NCBI GenBank assembly: GCA_014879565.1 | Contig: JACSRW010000025.1 | Span: 1-64,000, forward strand | Source: Chitinophagaceae bacterium | GTDB taxonomy: Bacteria; Bacteroidota; Bacteroidia; Chitinophagales; Chitinophagaceae | Direction of reading: 5' to 3' | Length of the DNA stretch: 64,000 nucleotides | Shown here: positions 26,836 to 36,600 of the stretch, in pieces | Numbering within the stretch: the first letter of the stretch is position 1 | Layout of the letters: every line of letters begins with the position of its first letter | The notes under the pieces: generated by a model | Databases searched by the model: none | What the model saw: the letters and a program-made list of their open reading frames with translations, nothing else | What the model was told of the DNA's origin: nothing | Program-made: the position numbers and the translations under genes

Positions 26836-27774
26836 ATGATCCAGTATTTCAAAAATATCAATCAGCAGACCGTAGAGACAGACCGGCCCGAAAAAGGCAC
26901 CTGGATCAATGTGCTCCCCCCGCTGAAGCAGGAGGAATTTTCCGGGTTATCCGAAGAACTGGAAATCCCGATTGACTTTCTGACCGACTCACTGGATATT
27001 GACGAAAGAAGCCGTTTTGAGGAAGATGACAATGTAAAACTGATTGTCATCAAAACCCCGACAGAAAATAATTCATTCAATGAAAGTGACGCGTATTATA
27101 TCACGATCCCTATTTGCATCATTCTTACCCATAACCAGATCCTGACGGTCAATTCGTTTGAGAATGCCGCCATCAAAAAATTCCTGAACACTTTTCAGAA
27201 CCGGCATCCTGATAAAAAAAATATGATGGTGCTGAAGATCTTTGAAAAGATCGTCCAGAATTTTATGGAGCACCTGAAAGAGATCAATCAGCGCCGGAAT
27301 ATCTATGAACAAAAACTCTATGATGCCAGCCGGAATGAACACCTGCTGGAACTGATGCGGATCCAGAAAAGCCTGGTGTATTTTGTCACGGCCCTCCGTT
27401 CCAATGAACTGCTGATGATGAAACTGGAACGCAGTAATTTCCTGGGACTGACAGAAGATGAAAAGGAAATACTGAATGACCTGATTGTGGACAACTCCCA
27501 GGCCCTGGAGATGGCGAATATATATACCAATATCCTCAGCAGTACACTGGATGCCTTCGCCAGTATCATTGCCAATAACCAGAACCAGGTGCTGAAAAGA
27601 CTGGCGGTAATCACCATCGTACTTACCTTTCCCGTTCTGATAGCCAGTCTGTTTGGAATGAATGTTCCCAGCGGATTTGAACGTTCCAAATATGCCTTTT
27701 ACATTGTGGCCTTTCTTTCGCTGGGAATAGCCCTGATTATCGGCTGGTATTTTTTCCGCAAAAAGATATTCTGA
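26836..27774 (+). CDS. corA: CorA-family divalent metal ion transporter
   Basis: This 312-residue protein has a long soluble N-terminal domain (about 1-245) and two C-terminal membrane helices (about 255-275 and 288-306). The GMN signature, in LFGMNVPSG, lies between them at the end of the first helix, as needed for the pentameric Mg2+ or Co2+ channel. The tail is basic (FFRKKIF). It probably takes up magnesium. The NUDIX gene starts 4 bp after its stop. Confidence 0.94.
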   Translation: MIQYFKNINQQTVETDRPEKGTWINVLPPLKQEEFSGLSEELEIPIDFLTDSLDIDERSRFEEDDNVKLIVIKTPTENNSFNESDAYYITIPICIILTHNQILTVNSFENAAIKKFLNTFQNRHPDKKNMMVLKIFEKIVQNFMEHLKEINQRRNIYEQKLYDASRNEHLLELMRIQKSLVYFVTALRSNELLMMKLERSNFLGLTEDEKEILNDLIVDNSQALEMANIYTNILSSTLDAFASIIANNQNQVLKRLAVITIVLTFPVLIASLFGMNVPSGFERSKYAFYIVAFLSLGIALIIGWYFFRKKIF

Positions 27775-27778
27775 GTTT

Positions 27779-28237
27779 ATGTTCAGCCTTCGCGTTTACG
27801 GTATTCTGATAAATGAGAATAAACAGGTTTTAGTCAGCGATGAGCTGATCCGCGGGAGTTATATAACCAAATTTCCGGGTGGCGGGCTGGAATTCGGGGA
27901 AGGCACCCGCGACTGTCTGCGCAGGGAATTCCTGGAAGAGATGAACCTGAAAGTGGATGTGGGTGATCATATTTATACCACCGATTATTTCCAAATGTCG
28001 GCTTTTCACACACATCTGCAGATTATTTCCATTTACTATTTTGCCACAGCACTGGAACCAATCCGGGTGCCCCTGAAAGAAAAACCATTTGATTTTTCCG
28101 CAGATCTCTTACAGAAATATGAAACCACAAAGGAAATTGAAACTTTCCGTTTCATTGACCGGGAGCAGTTTTCCCCTGAAACCCTTACCCTGCCTATTGA
28201 TAAGATCGTGGCCGGTATGGTACGTGATTTACTTTAA
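27779..28237 (+). CDS. NUDIX hydrolase
   Basis: The 152-residue protein contains the NUDIX box near residues 37-61: GGGLEFGEG, then REFLEE, matching GX5EX7REUXEE. Enzymes of this family hydrolyse nucleoside diphosphates linked to another group; the substrate is not predictable. It is 4 bp downstream of corA and likely in the same transcript. Its stop shares the bases TTAA (28234-28237) with the stop of the convergent transporter gene. Confidence 0.9.
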   Translation: MFSLRVYGILINENKQVLVSDELIRGSYITKFPGGGLEFGEGTRDCLRREFLEEMNLKVDVGDHIYTTDYFQMSAFHTHLQIISIYYFATALEPIRVPLKEKPFDFSADLLQKYETTKEIETFRFIDREQFSPETLTLPIDKIVAGMVRDLL

Positions 28238-29034
28238 TCTTCCCCCATCGCCGCTTTTTTCATCGCCGTTGCCTTTTCCGCTCCCAGGTATTTTTCTATC
28301 CAGGCATGTACCAGGTAAATCACCGGGGTAAGCAGGAGCGCCACGAGAAATTTATAGATATAATTCAGCACCCCCACGGCCAGGAACAGGCTGAATGGCC
28401 ATACGAAATCACCGGCAGAACTACTGACCCGGGAGCCTATATAAAAAGCGATAAAAAGCACCACAAAACTGTCAATGAACTGGGAAACCAGGGTAGATCC
28501 CGTAGCCCTCAGCCAGATTTTGTTTTCGCCTGTAACTTTTTTAATCCGGTGAAAAACAAAAACGTCAATGAGCTGGCCAAGGATAAACGCTGCCAGTGAT
28601 CCTATGATGATAAATCCACCCTGCCCCAGCACCGCGTTATAGGCTTTATGCATATCCGGCACCCCGCTGCCCTGCTTGCCGGTAATAAAAAAATCGGCCG
28701 GCACCAGTTGCATGGCCCCGTAAAAAATCAAAAAAGCAAAAGCGATCAGTCCGGCTGTAAGCCATGACAGAAAACGGACACCCCTTATGCCATAATATTC
28801 ATTGATGATATCGGTCATGATAAACACTACAGGCCAGAGCAACACGCCGGCTGTCAGGTTAACCGAAAGATCATTCCCGAAAAGACGGACATGGAGCGGT
28901 TCCAGCCCCAAAGTTTTTTCAAGGGAAAAAATCTTGACCCCGATGATTTCGGCAATCAGTGCATTGGCAATAAAGATGCCCGCCAGGATTATAAAAAGCC
29001 GGATGGCTTTATCCCTGAGGATGGTTTGCAGCAT
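28234..29034 (-). CDS. Queuosine precursor transporter (YhhQ/QPTR family)
   Basis: The 266-residue membrane protein has about six membrane segments and matches the queuosine precursor transporter family, with characteristic IANALIAEIIGVKIF and FIMTDIINEYYG segments. It imports preQ0/preQ1 or related bases used for the tRNA wobble modification queuosine. The first 26 bp overlap the end of the upstream gene (29009-29317), so the two are translated from one message. No queuosine synthesis genes are in the window. Confidence 0.9.
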   Translation of the reverse strand: MLQTILRDKAIRLFIILAGIFIANALIAEIIGVKIFSLEKTLGLEPLHVRLFGNDLSVNLTAGVLLWPVVFIMTDIINEYYGIRGVRFLSWLTAGLIAFAFLIFYGAMQLVPADFFITGKQGSGVPDMHKAYNAVLGQGGFIIIGSLAAFILGQLIDVFVFHRIKKVTGENKIWLRATGSTLVSQFIDSFVVLFIAFYIGSRVSSSAGDFVWPFSLFLAVGVLNYIYKFLVALLLTPVIYLVHAWIEKYLGAEKATAMKKAAMGED

Positions 29035-29317
29035 TCAGGTAAAATATATAGTACAATAATACCAGCAAAAAAAGAAAGTTGGCCACAGACAGCCAGACCG
29101 GTACAATCTGTCTCAGTTTTTTACGGGAGAAGATGACAAAAATGTAACAAAGTACCGTTACAGGCACCACGATCATTCCCATGGCGTACCCGATTATAAT
29201 AATCGTGGAGGAAACCACTTCGGTATTCTCCCGCTGCAGCATGGCAAAACCCAGAGAGAGCAGGAAACAAACACCGCAGATAAAGGCCAGACGGGATAAA
29301 AATAAAAGCCAGCGCAT
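29009..29317 (-). CDS. Small membrane protein of unknown function
   Basis: This 102-residue protein has three hydrophobic segments (about 5-25, 38-62 and 72-95) separated by short charged loops. I recognise no motif. It overlaps the start of the queuosine precursor transporter gene by 26 bp and reads the same way, so they are probably co-expressed. Confidence 0.7.
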   Translation of the reverse strand: MRWLLFLSRLAFICGVCFLLSLGFAMLQRENTEVVSSTIIIIGYAMGMIVVPVTVLCYIFVIFSRKKLRQIVPVWLSVANFLFLLVLLYYIFYLNAANHPQG

Positions 29318-29371
29318 CCGGAGATTTTCGTCTAAAATAGCATTATTTTGGCAGCTAAATCAAGACGGAAA

Positions 29372-31852
29372 ATGAACAATCCCCTGCTGAAAAAAACGCT
29401 CCCCCACGTTCTGGCCATCCTGCTCTTTATCGTGGCTTCTGCCCTTTTCTGCAAACCGGCCCTGGAAGGGAATGTCATGAACCAGCACGACAATATCGGC
29501 TGGAAGGGAATGGCACAGAATGCCTTTGAATACCGGGAAAAAAATGGTCATTTTCCGCTCTGGAACCCGAACCTGTTCAGCGGTATGCCCAATTACCAGG
29601 TGGCTATGGAAGGAAAATCCATTCTGCCTGATACCGTAAAAATTCTTTCCCTCGGGCTTCCCAAACCCATGAACTTTTTCTTCCTGGCGGCCCTCTGTTT
29701 TTATATTATGGCATTGGTACTGGGGGTTCACCCGGTTGCCGGTATGCTCGGAGCGCTGGCCTATTCTTTTTCCACTTATAACCCCGTTATTGTGGCGGCG
29801 GGTCACGATACCCAGATGCTGGCCACCGCTTTTATGCCGCTGCTGATGGCCGGTTTGCTGGCCATTTATCAGAAACAATACTGGCTGGGACTGGCCTTAA
29901 CCACTTTTGGCGCCTACCAGCAGGTAAGTGTCAATCACCTTCAGGTGAGTTACTATTTTTTCCTGGTGGCCTTACTGATAACCCTCGGGTACCTTGTAAA
30001 ATGGATCCGGGAAAAAGACTGGAAACATATCGGGGTGGCCGCTTCGCTCACCCTGCTGGCAGCCGTTATCGGGGTAGCCGGTAATGCGCTCGTTTTAAAA
30101 ACCACATCAGAATACAGTCAGTTCACCATGCGGGGCGGGAAAGATATCCAGATTGAAGGGGATACAGTGAAAGTGGCTAAGACAAAAGGGCTGGATACCA
30201 GTTATGCTTTTGAATACAGCCTTGGCAAAGCAGAGGCCCTCACCCTGATCATGCCGGAAGCTTTTGGTGGCTCCAGCACCCGGATAGTGGATGAAAACTC
30301 GAATGCCGTGAAAAAAATGGCGGATAAAGGTTACCCCGCAGACCAGGTACTGGCCAGCCTCCAGGGAAACCGCATACCCGTGTATTGGGGACAGCTTTAC
30401 ACCTCCGGGCCTGCCTACCTTGGCGTAATAATTTGTTTGCTCGGACTGATCGGGTTTGTACTGGTTCAGTCACCTCTCCGCTGGGGATTACTCGCTGCCA
30501 CCCTGCTGGGTATATTCATGGCCTGGGGTAAATATTTTGCCGGCTTCAATGTCTTCCTTTTTGAATATCTGCCCCTGTATAACAAATTCCGTTCACCCGC
30601 TTTCGCACAGGTCATTCCCCAGTTTGCCGCAGGCATAATGGCGTTGATTACCCTGCACCAGTTGTTCTTTGCAGCGGGCAGCCGGGAAAAGCTGAATGCC
30701 TCACTGAAAAAAATTCTGTATATCAGCGGTGGCTTGTTCGCCTTGCTGGGCATTATGTACCTGTTCCTGGATTATACCTCCCCGTATGACGGACAGATAC
30801 TCGCGGCCTATTCCGATAAAGGCGGTTCAGAAGAAATGGGGCGGCTGATCGTTTCAGGTCTGAAAGAAGACCGCAAAGAAATATTCGGCGGCCAGTTATT
30901 GAGAGCACTGGCCCTGACTCTTGTTTTCCTGGGCATTGTCTGGCTTTACGCAAAAGCAAAAATAAATGCGGTAACCGGAACGGTGGTCCTGCTGCTGGTC
31001 AGCAGTTTTGAAATTGCGGCTGTCAGCAAAAAGTATTTCAGCGACGACATCTTTGTTTCCCCCGACGAGTATGAAAATTCCAATTTCGCGGCAAGCCCGA
31101 TTGACAGGGAAATCCTCAATGACAAGGAACCTAATTTCCGGGTGTTTAATATGGCAGGAACCTCATCCGGTTCCCCTTTCAGTGAGTCGCGTACATCGTA
31201 TTATCATAAATCCGTAGGCGGCTATCATCCGGCCAAACTGCGTATTTACCAGGATATCATTGAAAAATACCTGTCCGGCCAGCCCAATCCGGGAGTGATA
31301 AACATGCTGAATACAAAATATATCATCCTGGAAGATCCCCGCACCGGGCAACCGGGTCTTTTACCGAATCCGGATGCCTTTGGACCCTGCTGGCTGGTAA
31401 AAAATGTAAAACTGGTCAACAGCCGGGTGGAAGCTATACGGGCTATCGGTCAGACCGGTCTTCGGGATACTGCCATTGTGGTGAAAGACGCGGCCCCCGG
31501 TATAGTACAGCCGCAATGGGATTCCTTATCTTCCATCCGTTTGACGAAGTTTGACAATGATTTTATCGAATACGAAGCGGACTGCAAAGGGCCCCAGTTT
31601 GCCGTATTCAGTGAAGTGTATTATCCCAAAGGCTGGAATGTGTATGTAAACGGGAAAAAAGCTGAATACGTGAATGCCAACTATATTTTGCGCGGTTTAT
31701 CCCTGCCGGCGGGTAAACACCAGGTAAAATTTGTTTTTGAACCGGAATCGGTAAAAGAAGGCCGTTCCATCATGTATATTGCCTCCTTCCTGATCATCGC
31801 CATCCTGCTCGGTGGATTGTTTATGGCCTGGAAAAACCGATCCAAAGCCTGA
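29372..31852 (+). CDS. YfhO-family membrane protein (GT-C-like)
   Basis: The 826-residue protein has an N-terminal block of about 11-12 membrane helices, a large extracytoplasmic region (about 565-785), and one C-terminal helix (about 797-818). This is the YfhO layout, distantly similar to GT-C glycosyltransferases that use lipid-linked sugars on the outside of the membrane. In Gram-positive bacteria YfhO proteins help glycosylate teichoic acids; here the acceptor is unknown. The ATG at 29372 is preferred over an upstream in-frame TTG. The stop overlaps the next glycosyltransferase gene (ATGA), so both are expressed together. Confidence 0.87.
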   Translation: MNNPLLKKTLPHVLAILLFIVASALFCKPALEGNVMNQHDNIGWKGMAQNAFEYREKNGHFPLWNPNLFSGMPNYQVAMEGKSILPDTVKILSLGLPKPMNFFFLAALCFYIMALVLGVHPVAGMLGALAYSFSTYNPVIVAAGHDTQMLATAFMPLLMAGLLAIYQKQYWLGLALTTFGAYQQVSVNHLQVSYYFFLVALLITLGYLVKWIREKDWKHIGVAASLTLLAAVIGVAGNALVLKTTSEYSQFTMRGGKDIQIEGDTVKVAKTKGLDTSYAFEYSLGKAEALTLIMPEAFGGSSTRIVDENSNAVKKMADKGYPADQVLASLQGNRIPVYWGQLYTSGPAYLGVIICLLGLIGFVLVQSPLRWGLLAATLLGIFMAWGKYFAGFNVFLFEYLPLYNKFRSPAFAQVIPQFAAGIMALITLHQLFFAAGSREKLNASLKKILYISGGLFALLGIMYLFLDYTSPYDGQILAAYSDKGGSEEMGRLIVSGLKEDRKEIFGGQLLRALALTLVFLGIVWLYAKAKINAVTGTVVLLLVSSFEIAAVSKKYFSDDIFVSPDEYENSNFAASPIDREILNDKEPNFRVFNMAGTSSGSPFSESRTSYYHKSVGGYHPAKLRIYQDIIEKYLSGQPNPGVINMLNTKYIILEDPRTGQPGLLPNPDAFGPCWLVKNVKLVNSRVEAIRAIGQTGLRDTAIVVKDAAPGIVQPQWDSLSSIRLTKFDNDFIEYEADCKGPQFAVFSEVYYPKGWNVYVNGKKAEYVNANYILRGLSLPAGKHQVKFVFEPESVKEGRSIMYIASFLIIAILLGGLFMAWKNRSKA

Positions 31853-32967
31853 TGACTATGAAAAAGGTACTGGTGGTGGCTCCTTACCCCTATCTGCCTT
31901 TTTTTTCCGGCGGACAGAAATTTATTGCCCAGTTTCTGGCACATCTGGGCCGGGAAACAGAGCTGACAGTTATCGGTTCTGCTTCCAATACAACCGGCGG
32001 GGTTAAAAATTACCGGCACCTGCCCTGGCTGCAGGCTTCCTTTTTCCGGTATGCAGATTTCAGGCTGGCGGGAAAAATTGCCGGCGCAGTACGCAGTAAT
32101 CATGTCCAAAGCGTTATCTGGGAACACCCTTATATGGGCTGGCTGGCCTGGCTGGTCCGTCAGAAAACAGGTGTTCCCTTTCTGGTGCATACCCACAATA
32201 TCGAATACCAGCGATTCAGGTCTATGGGCAAATGGTGGTGGCCCCTCCTGAAAATATATGAACGCTGGGTCTTCAGAAAAGCGGATGGTATATTTTTTAT
32301 AACCCCGGACGACCGGGCTTTCGCCATCCATAAATGGAAAATACCGGAAGAAAAATGTATGGATCTGCCCTTTGCCGTTCCTTATTCCAGGATGCCGGAA
32401 GACCGGTTACTGTGCCGGCAAAAAATCAGGGAGATTCATGGTATTGCGGACGATGAAAAAATTCTTCTTTTCAACGGATTGCTCCGTTATCCGCCCAATC
32501 TGGAAGCACTGAAAGTATTACTTGACCAGGTTCTTCCTTTGCTGGAAAAAGCAGAAGGCTACCGGTTTAAACTGCTGGTATGCGGTAAAGATCTTCCCCC
32601 CGAAATGAATGGGTTAAACGCGTACAGGAACCGGCAGGTGATTTATGCAGGCTTTGTGGAAGACATTGATCTTTATTTCAAGGCGGCTGATCTTTTCCTC
32701 AATCCTGTACAGTCAGGAGGAGGGATAAAAACAAAAATGGTGGAAGCCATCGCCCAGGGAACTACGGTAATAGCAACAGAAACAGGCGCCCAGGGTATTT
32801 TACGGGAGGCCTGCGGAGCAAAACTGATCCTCGTTCCTGACAATAACTGGCCTGGTTTTGCCAATGCCATTCTTTCAGTAACGGAAACAAACAGTCCCAC
32901 GCCTGCAGATTATTATGCCTATTATGCCTGGGAAAATGTGGCCCGGAAAGTTGCCGCAAAACTCTGA
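31852..32967 (+). CDS. Glycosyltransferase family 4/GT-B type
   Basis: The 371-residue protein has a GT-B fold: an N-terminal Rossmann-like domain beginning KKVLVVAPYPYLPFFSGG and a C-terminal sugar-nucleotide-binding domain with NGLLRYPPNLEALK and the GGGIKTKMVEAIAQGT segment near residue 285-300. It should transfer a sugar from a nucleotide donor to a lipid- or glycan-linked acceptor in the cytoplasm. Its start overlaps the stop of the YfhO gene by 1 bp (ATGA); a second ATG lies 6 bp further on. Donor and acceptor cannot be assigned. Confidence 0.88.
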   Translation: MTMKKVLVVAPYPYLPFFSGGQKFIAQFLAHLGRETELTVIGSASNTTGGVKNYRHLPWLQASFFRYADFRLAGKIAGAVRSNHVQSVIWEHPYMGWLAWLVRQKTGVPFLVHTHNIEYQRFRSMGKWWWPLLKIYERWVFRKADGIFFITPDDRAFAIHKWKIPEEKCMDLPFAVPYSRMPEDRLLCRQKIREIHGIADDEKILLFNGLLRYPPNLEALKVLLDQVLPLLEKAEGYRFKLLVCGKDLPPEMNGLNAYRNRQVIYAGFVEDIDLYFKAADLFLNPVQSGGGIKTKMVEAIAQGTTVIATETGAQGILREACGAKLILVPDNNWPGFANAILSVTETNSPTPADYYAYYAWENVARKVAAKL

Positions 32968-32971
32968 CCGG

Positions 32972-33853
32972 TCAGGGTTTCATGGCAAACCCTTCCTTTA
33001 ATCCCTCTATTAGTTTTTTTCTGCGAACAGGGTCAAAGCGCAGCCAGAATACGACCCTTGAAACCAGGGTATACGCCAGTGCAAACCAACGCCGGAAGCC
33101 CCGGAAGTTTTTGCGGATAAAATAGATTTTATTCCGGTTGGAATAGTAGACATAAAAAGGAGAATTGGTGCCCGCAGAGGATGAAACTTTATGCAGCACT
33201 ACCAGGGAGGGGTCGTACCAGATCCGGAATCCCGCACGGGTGGCGCGCAGTACAAAATCAGTATCATCATAATAAGCGAAATAACGCTCATCCATCATAC
33301 CAATTTTTTCAATAACCTCTTTTTTCACCAGCATAAAACAGGTAGGCGCATAGGTAATGTAACGCGGTACATGATAGACGGGGCGGTCTGGCTTGTTATA
33401 TCCGTAATGAACGCCCAGCGCCCGCCATTCATCCATATACCCGCCGGCCATCCAGAGTTTGTTCTCGCCGTAATAAAAGATGCGGTTGACGATCAGTGAT
33501 TCTCCTTTTACCTCTGCCGTTTCCAGTAAGCGGGTGAACATATCTTCCTGGCTGAATTCGATATCGTTATTCAGCAGCAGGATATGAGTACACTCATCTT
33601 CCAGTGCGGCCCGGATACCCGTATTGTTGCCCGCTGCCACCCCGGTATTTCCCCCTGTTTTGATATGGCGGCACAGGGTTACCGGAAAATCTTCCTGGCA
33701 CCGGCTGATCAGCGCATCCGTTGTTATATTCTCTGAGTTATCCACCAGGTAGAGAATATACTCCCGGTGGGTCTGCTGCGAAATACTCCGGAAAAAACCC
33801 GGAAGCACCTCATCCGATTTAAACAATACCGTTACCAGTCCGATACGGGCCAT
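32972..33853 (-). CDS. Glycosyltransferase family 2
   Basis: The 293-residue enzyme has a GT-A fold with the start GLVTVLFKSDEVLPGFFRS, a donor site at NTGVAAGNNTG and the DxD-like LLLNNDIEF near residue 95-103. This arrangement resembles rhamnosyltransferase-type GT2 enzymes. It is the last gene of a three-gene minus-strand unit (acyltransferase, epimerase, GT2) with gaps of 6 and 8 bp. The sugar is not known. Confidence 0.9.
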   Translation of the reverse strand: MARIGLVTVLFKSDEVLPGFFRSISQQTHREYILYLVDNSENITTDALISRCQEDFPVTLCRHIKTGGNTGVAAGNNTGIRAALEDECTHILLLNNDIEFSQEDMFTRLLETAEVKGESLIVNRIFYYGENKLWMAGGYMDEWRALGVHYGYNKPDRPVYHVPRYITYAPTCFMLVKKEVIEKIGMMDERYFAYYDDTDFVLRATRAGFRIWYDPSLVVLHKVSSSAGTNSPFYVYYSNRNKIYFIRKNFRGFRRWFALAYTLVSRVVFWLRFDPVRRKKLIEGLKEGFAMKP

Positions 33854-33861
33854 AGCTTTCT

Positions 33862-35001
33862 TTATTTCATCAGTCCTTTTGCTTTCATTTCCGCAAGTGA
33901 CTCTTCATACCGGCTGGCCCTGATTTCCTGTTGCAGCACCCAGTCGGTAAACTTTTTCAGTCCCTCAGCGAAAGAAACTTCCGGCCGGAAACCCAGCAAG
34001 CGCTCGGCTTTTTGCATATCCGCGTAATTATGGCGGATATCGCCCAGCCGGTAATTGCCTGTCACTTCAACCGGCACCTGAATACCGTATAAATCAATCA
34101 GTCCGCGAGCTACATCCAGAACGGTGCTGGGCACCCCTGTTCCCACATTAAAGACCTGGCCATTGGCGGTTTCCTTTTCCATACCCAGCCAGGTGGCTTT
34201 AACGATATCATCAATAAACACAAAATCCCGGCTTTCCAGACCGTCTTCGAATATATTAATGCCTTTCCCGTTCCGGATCAGGGTGGAAAAAATTGACAGA
34301 ATGCCGGTATAGGGATTACTCAGCGACTGACCGGGGCCATAAACATTCTGATAGCGGAAGGCAACCGGCTCAATACCCAGCGCCGGACAAACGGTCATGA
34401 CCAGTTGTTCCTGGTTTTGTTTGGTAATACCGTAAACGGAAGAAGGATGTATTTTGGATTCTTCATCTGTAGCCATCACTTGCAGGGGGCCGCTGCCTGG
34501 ATATTTCACGTCAAAATCCCCTCTGTCCATATCCGCAGCTGAGCGGTGACCCGGATATACAGTACCTAACTCTGCGGAATGATAGCGACCTTCCCCGTAT
34601 ATGGCCCGGGAAGAAGCCACCAGTACCTTTTTAACCCTGGTTTTTTGATTAGCCAGTATATCCAGCATCAGGGCGGTCCCCCCGGTATTCACCCGGGTAT
34701 AATGTTCAATCTGGTACATGGACTGACCCGTGCCGGTTTCCGCCGCGAAGTGAATGATTACTTCATTTTCCCCGATGGCTTTTTCCCAGTCTTGCCGGGA
34801 CGTTACGGTTCCCCTGATAAAGTTTACCTTATCCCGTACAGAAAGATAAAGGGGAGATGTTTTTTCCGGATCTTCCCCGTGTATTTGCGGGGAAAGATTA
34901 TCCAGTACGGTAACCCTGTATCCCTTTTTTATCAAAAAGAGGGCCAGGGAAGAGCCGATAAATCCGGCGCCGCCGGTGATCAATATGTCAGAATAATTCA
35001 T
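33862..35001 (-). CDS. NAD-dependent sugar epimerase/dehydratase
   Basis: The 379-residue protein is an extended short-chain dehydrogenase. The NAD-binding GGAGFIGS is near residue 10-17, the catalytic YGITK near residue 219, and the C-terminal half is typical of nucleotide-sugar epimerases. It interconverts or dehydrates an NDP-sugar for glycan synthesis. An unusual insertion of about 30 residues after the RAIYGEG strand contains acidic and aromatic residues. The acyltransferase stop is 6 bp before its start, and the GT2 start is 8 bp after its stop. Confidence 0.9.
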   Translation of the reverse strand: MNYSDILITGGAGFIGSSLALFLIKKGYRVTVLDNLSPQIHGEDPEKTSPLYLSVRDKVNFIRGTVTSRQDWEKAIGENEVIIHFAAETGTGQSMYQIEHYTRVNTGGTALMLDILANQKTRVKKVLVASSRAIYGEGRYHSAELGTVYPGHRSAADMDRGDFDVKYPGSGPLQVMATDEESKIHPSSVYGITKQNQEQLVMTVCPALGIEPVAFRYQNVYGPGQSLSNPYTGILSIFSTLIRNGKGINIFEDGLESRDFVFIDDIVKATWLGMEKETANGQVFNVGTGVPSTVLDVARGLIDLYGIQVPVEVTGNYRLGDIRHNYADMQKAERLLGFRPEVSFAEGLKKFTDWVLQQEIRASRYEESLAEMKAKGLMK

Positions 35002-35007
35002 TGTTTG

Positions 35008-35634
35008 TTATTCAGTGTAAGAACCATCAGGATTGGTCCGTCTCCAGGACCCCTTATCCGGGTCATATCGTTTCAGAATAATAGCCGGTGATCCGGCCGC
35101 CACACAGTAATCAGGTATATCCCGGGTGACCACGCTGTTTGCCCCGACCACACTGTTCTTTCCCACCGAAGCGCCCACCACACAGACATTTTCACCCAGC
35201 CAGGCCCCATCATGTATATGCACCGGATTTTTTTGCTGTACCGGCTGGTCTATCACGGGACTGTTTATATCCATATATCCGTGCAGGTTATCACTCAGGT
35301 ATACCTTATCAGCGATCAGTACTTTTTTCCCGATCGTAATTTCGGCGGTGGCATAGATATGGCAGAAACGGCCGATATAGGTGCCGTCACCAATGCTGAG
35401 TGAGCACTGCCGGTTCCCGGTGAGGGGTAAACAGGCCAGCCAGCCAAAGCTGTTGATATAGACCTTGTCCCCGATCCGGATACTACCCGCTCCTTCCAGG
35501 CGGGTTCGCCGCAACCTTGACCGGCGCCCGAGATGGCGCAGCCGGGCTTTCAGCAGGGGATAGGTGACTAAATAATAAAAGGCCAGGCTGACTTTCTTCA
35601 TCATTGTATTAAGCAGGCAGGCAAGGTAATACAT
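35008..35634 (-). CDS. Hexapeptide-repeat acyltransferase
   Basis: This 208-residue protein has a left-handed beta-helix with repeating (I/V)G-x4 units, from about residue 50 to 185, as in SGNH-independent O-acetyltransferases of the WbbJ/CysE type. The N-terminal 35 residues are basic and may contact the membrane. It likely acetylates a sugar during glycan assembly. A later in-frame ATG (about residue 11) is a possible start. It is the first gene of a minus-strand unit. Confidence 0.88.
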   Translation of the reverse strand: MYYLACLLNTMMKKVSLAFYYLVTYPLLKARLRHLGRRSRLRRTRLEGAGSIRIGDKVYINSFGWLACLPLTGNRQCSLSIGDGTYIGRFCHIYATAEITIGKKVLIADKVYLSDNLHGYMDINSPVIDQPVQQKNPVHIHDGAWLGENVCVVGASVGKNSVVGANSVVTRDIPDYCVAAGSPAIILKRYDPDKGSWRRTNPDGSYTE

Positions 35635-35682
35635 TTTGAGAAATCAGACCGTGCAGGCGGTTTCCGCAGGCCTAAAATTGGT

Positions 35683-35690
35683 TACATTTG
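35683..35690 (+). promoter_or_regulatory. -7 promoter element for the GT9-like gene
   Basis: TACATTTG is an exact TAnnTTTG match 25 bp upstream of the ATG at 35716. Confidence 0.5.
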
Positions 35691-35715
35691 ACATGCCGGA
35701 TCCGGCGGATGTATT

Positions 35716-36600
35716 ATGCATATTATTGACCGATTATCCATTGCTCTCTTCAAGGAAAAAGCCCGCAGGAAGATTTTTGAAAAGGGACTCAGGCGGGTTC
35801 ATTTTCCCGAGCTAAAACCGGAACTGGAACCGGCTGCCGCTCATTTCAAGCATTTTGGCCTTATCGGGGATATTATTTATGCCATCCCGGCCATGAAGGC
35901 GCTGGCGGAAGGGCGGAAAATCCATCTGCACCTGGAGATCAACCGGAAATCACTTTACCGGAAAAGTATGCGGCATCATAATGAAGGTAAGATCCTTACG
36001 GAAAAAAGTGTGGCGATGCTGTCTCCTCTCCTGCTCAGTCAGCCGGAATTTGAAGTGGTGGATGTGCTTGAAGGCCAAAGGGTGGATTTTGATCTGGATG
36101 CATTTCGTGCATTCCCTTTTGATTACAATACCAGTCATATCTGCCGCTGGTACTTCCATCTCTATGGCATCCATGCTGACCTGGGAAAGCCCTGGCTTCA
36201 GGTACCGCGTGCAGAGGGCTTGCAGGATGAGATTCTACTGGCCCGGAGTTTTCGTTACCGGGCACCGGGTATCCGGTATGATTTTCTGAAAGAATATACT
36301 TCTATAGGCTTTGTGGGATTGCCTGCAGAATATGAAGACATGAAAAAAGCGGTTCCACATCTCCGTTACCACCCGGTCAGCAATTTCCTGGAAATGGCGC
36401 AGCTGATTGCGGGGTGCCGTTTTTTTATAGGCAACCAGTCCTCCCCTTTTGCTATTGCAGAGGCCCTGAAAGTTCCACGCATCCTGGAAGTATGTTTTGA
36501 GTGTCCCAATGTTATACCCGAAGGTCCGGAGGGAAGAGATTTTTTATACCAGCCTCAGTTTGAGAAAATAGTGAGCGATTTATTTTCCCGCAAAGTTTAA
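35716..36600 (+). CDS. Glycosyltransferase family 9-like protein
   Basis: The 294-residue protein resembles heptosyltransferase-type (GT9) proteins: an early FGLIGDIIYAIPAMKALAEG segment (about residues 46-65) and a late GNQSSPFAIAEALKVPRIL segment (about 239-257), where GT9 enzymes bind the nucleotide sugar. It is shorter than typical GT9 enzymes (about 330-350), and I am not sure it is active. It is a single plus-strand gene inserted between minus-strand genes, with a promoter element 25 bp upstream. Its stop shares TTAA with the stop of the convergent FkbM gene. Confidence 0.75.
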   Translation: MHIIDRLSIALFKEKARRKIFEKGLRRVHFPELKPELEPAAAHFKHFGLIGDIIYAIPAMKALAEGRKIHLHLEINRKSLYRKSMRHHNEGKILTEKSVAMLSPLLLSQPEFEVVDVLEGQRVDFDLDAFRAFPFDYNTSHICRWYFHLYGIHADLGKPWLQVPRAEGLQDEILLARSFRYRAPGIRYDFLKEYTSIGFVGLPAEYEDMKKAVPHLRYHPVSNFLEMAQLIAGCRFFIGNQSSPFAIAEALKVPRILEVCFECPNVIPEGPEGRDFLYQPQFEKIVSDLFSRKV

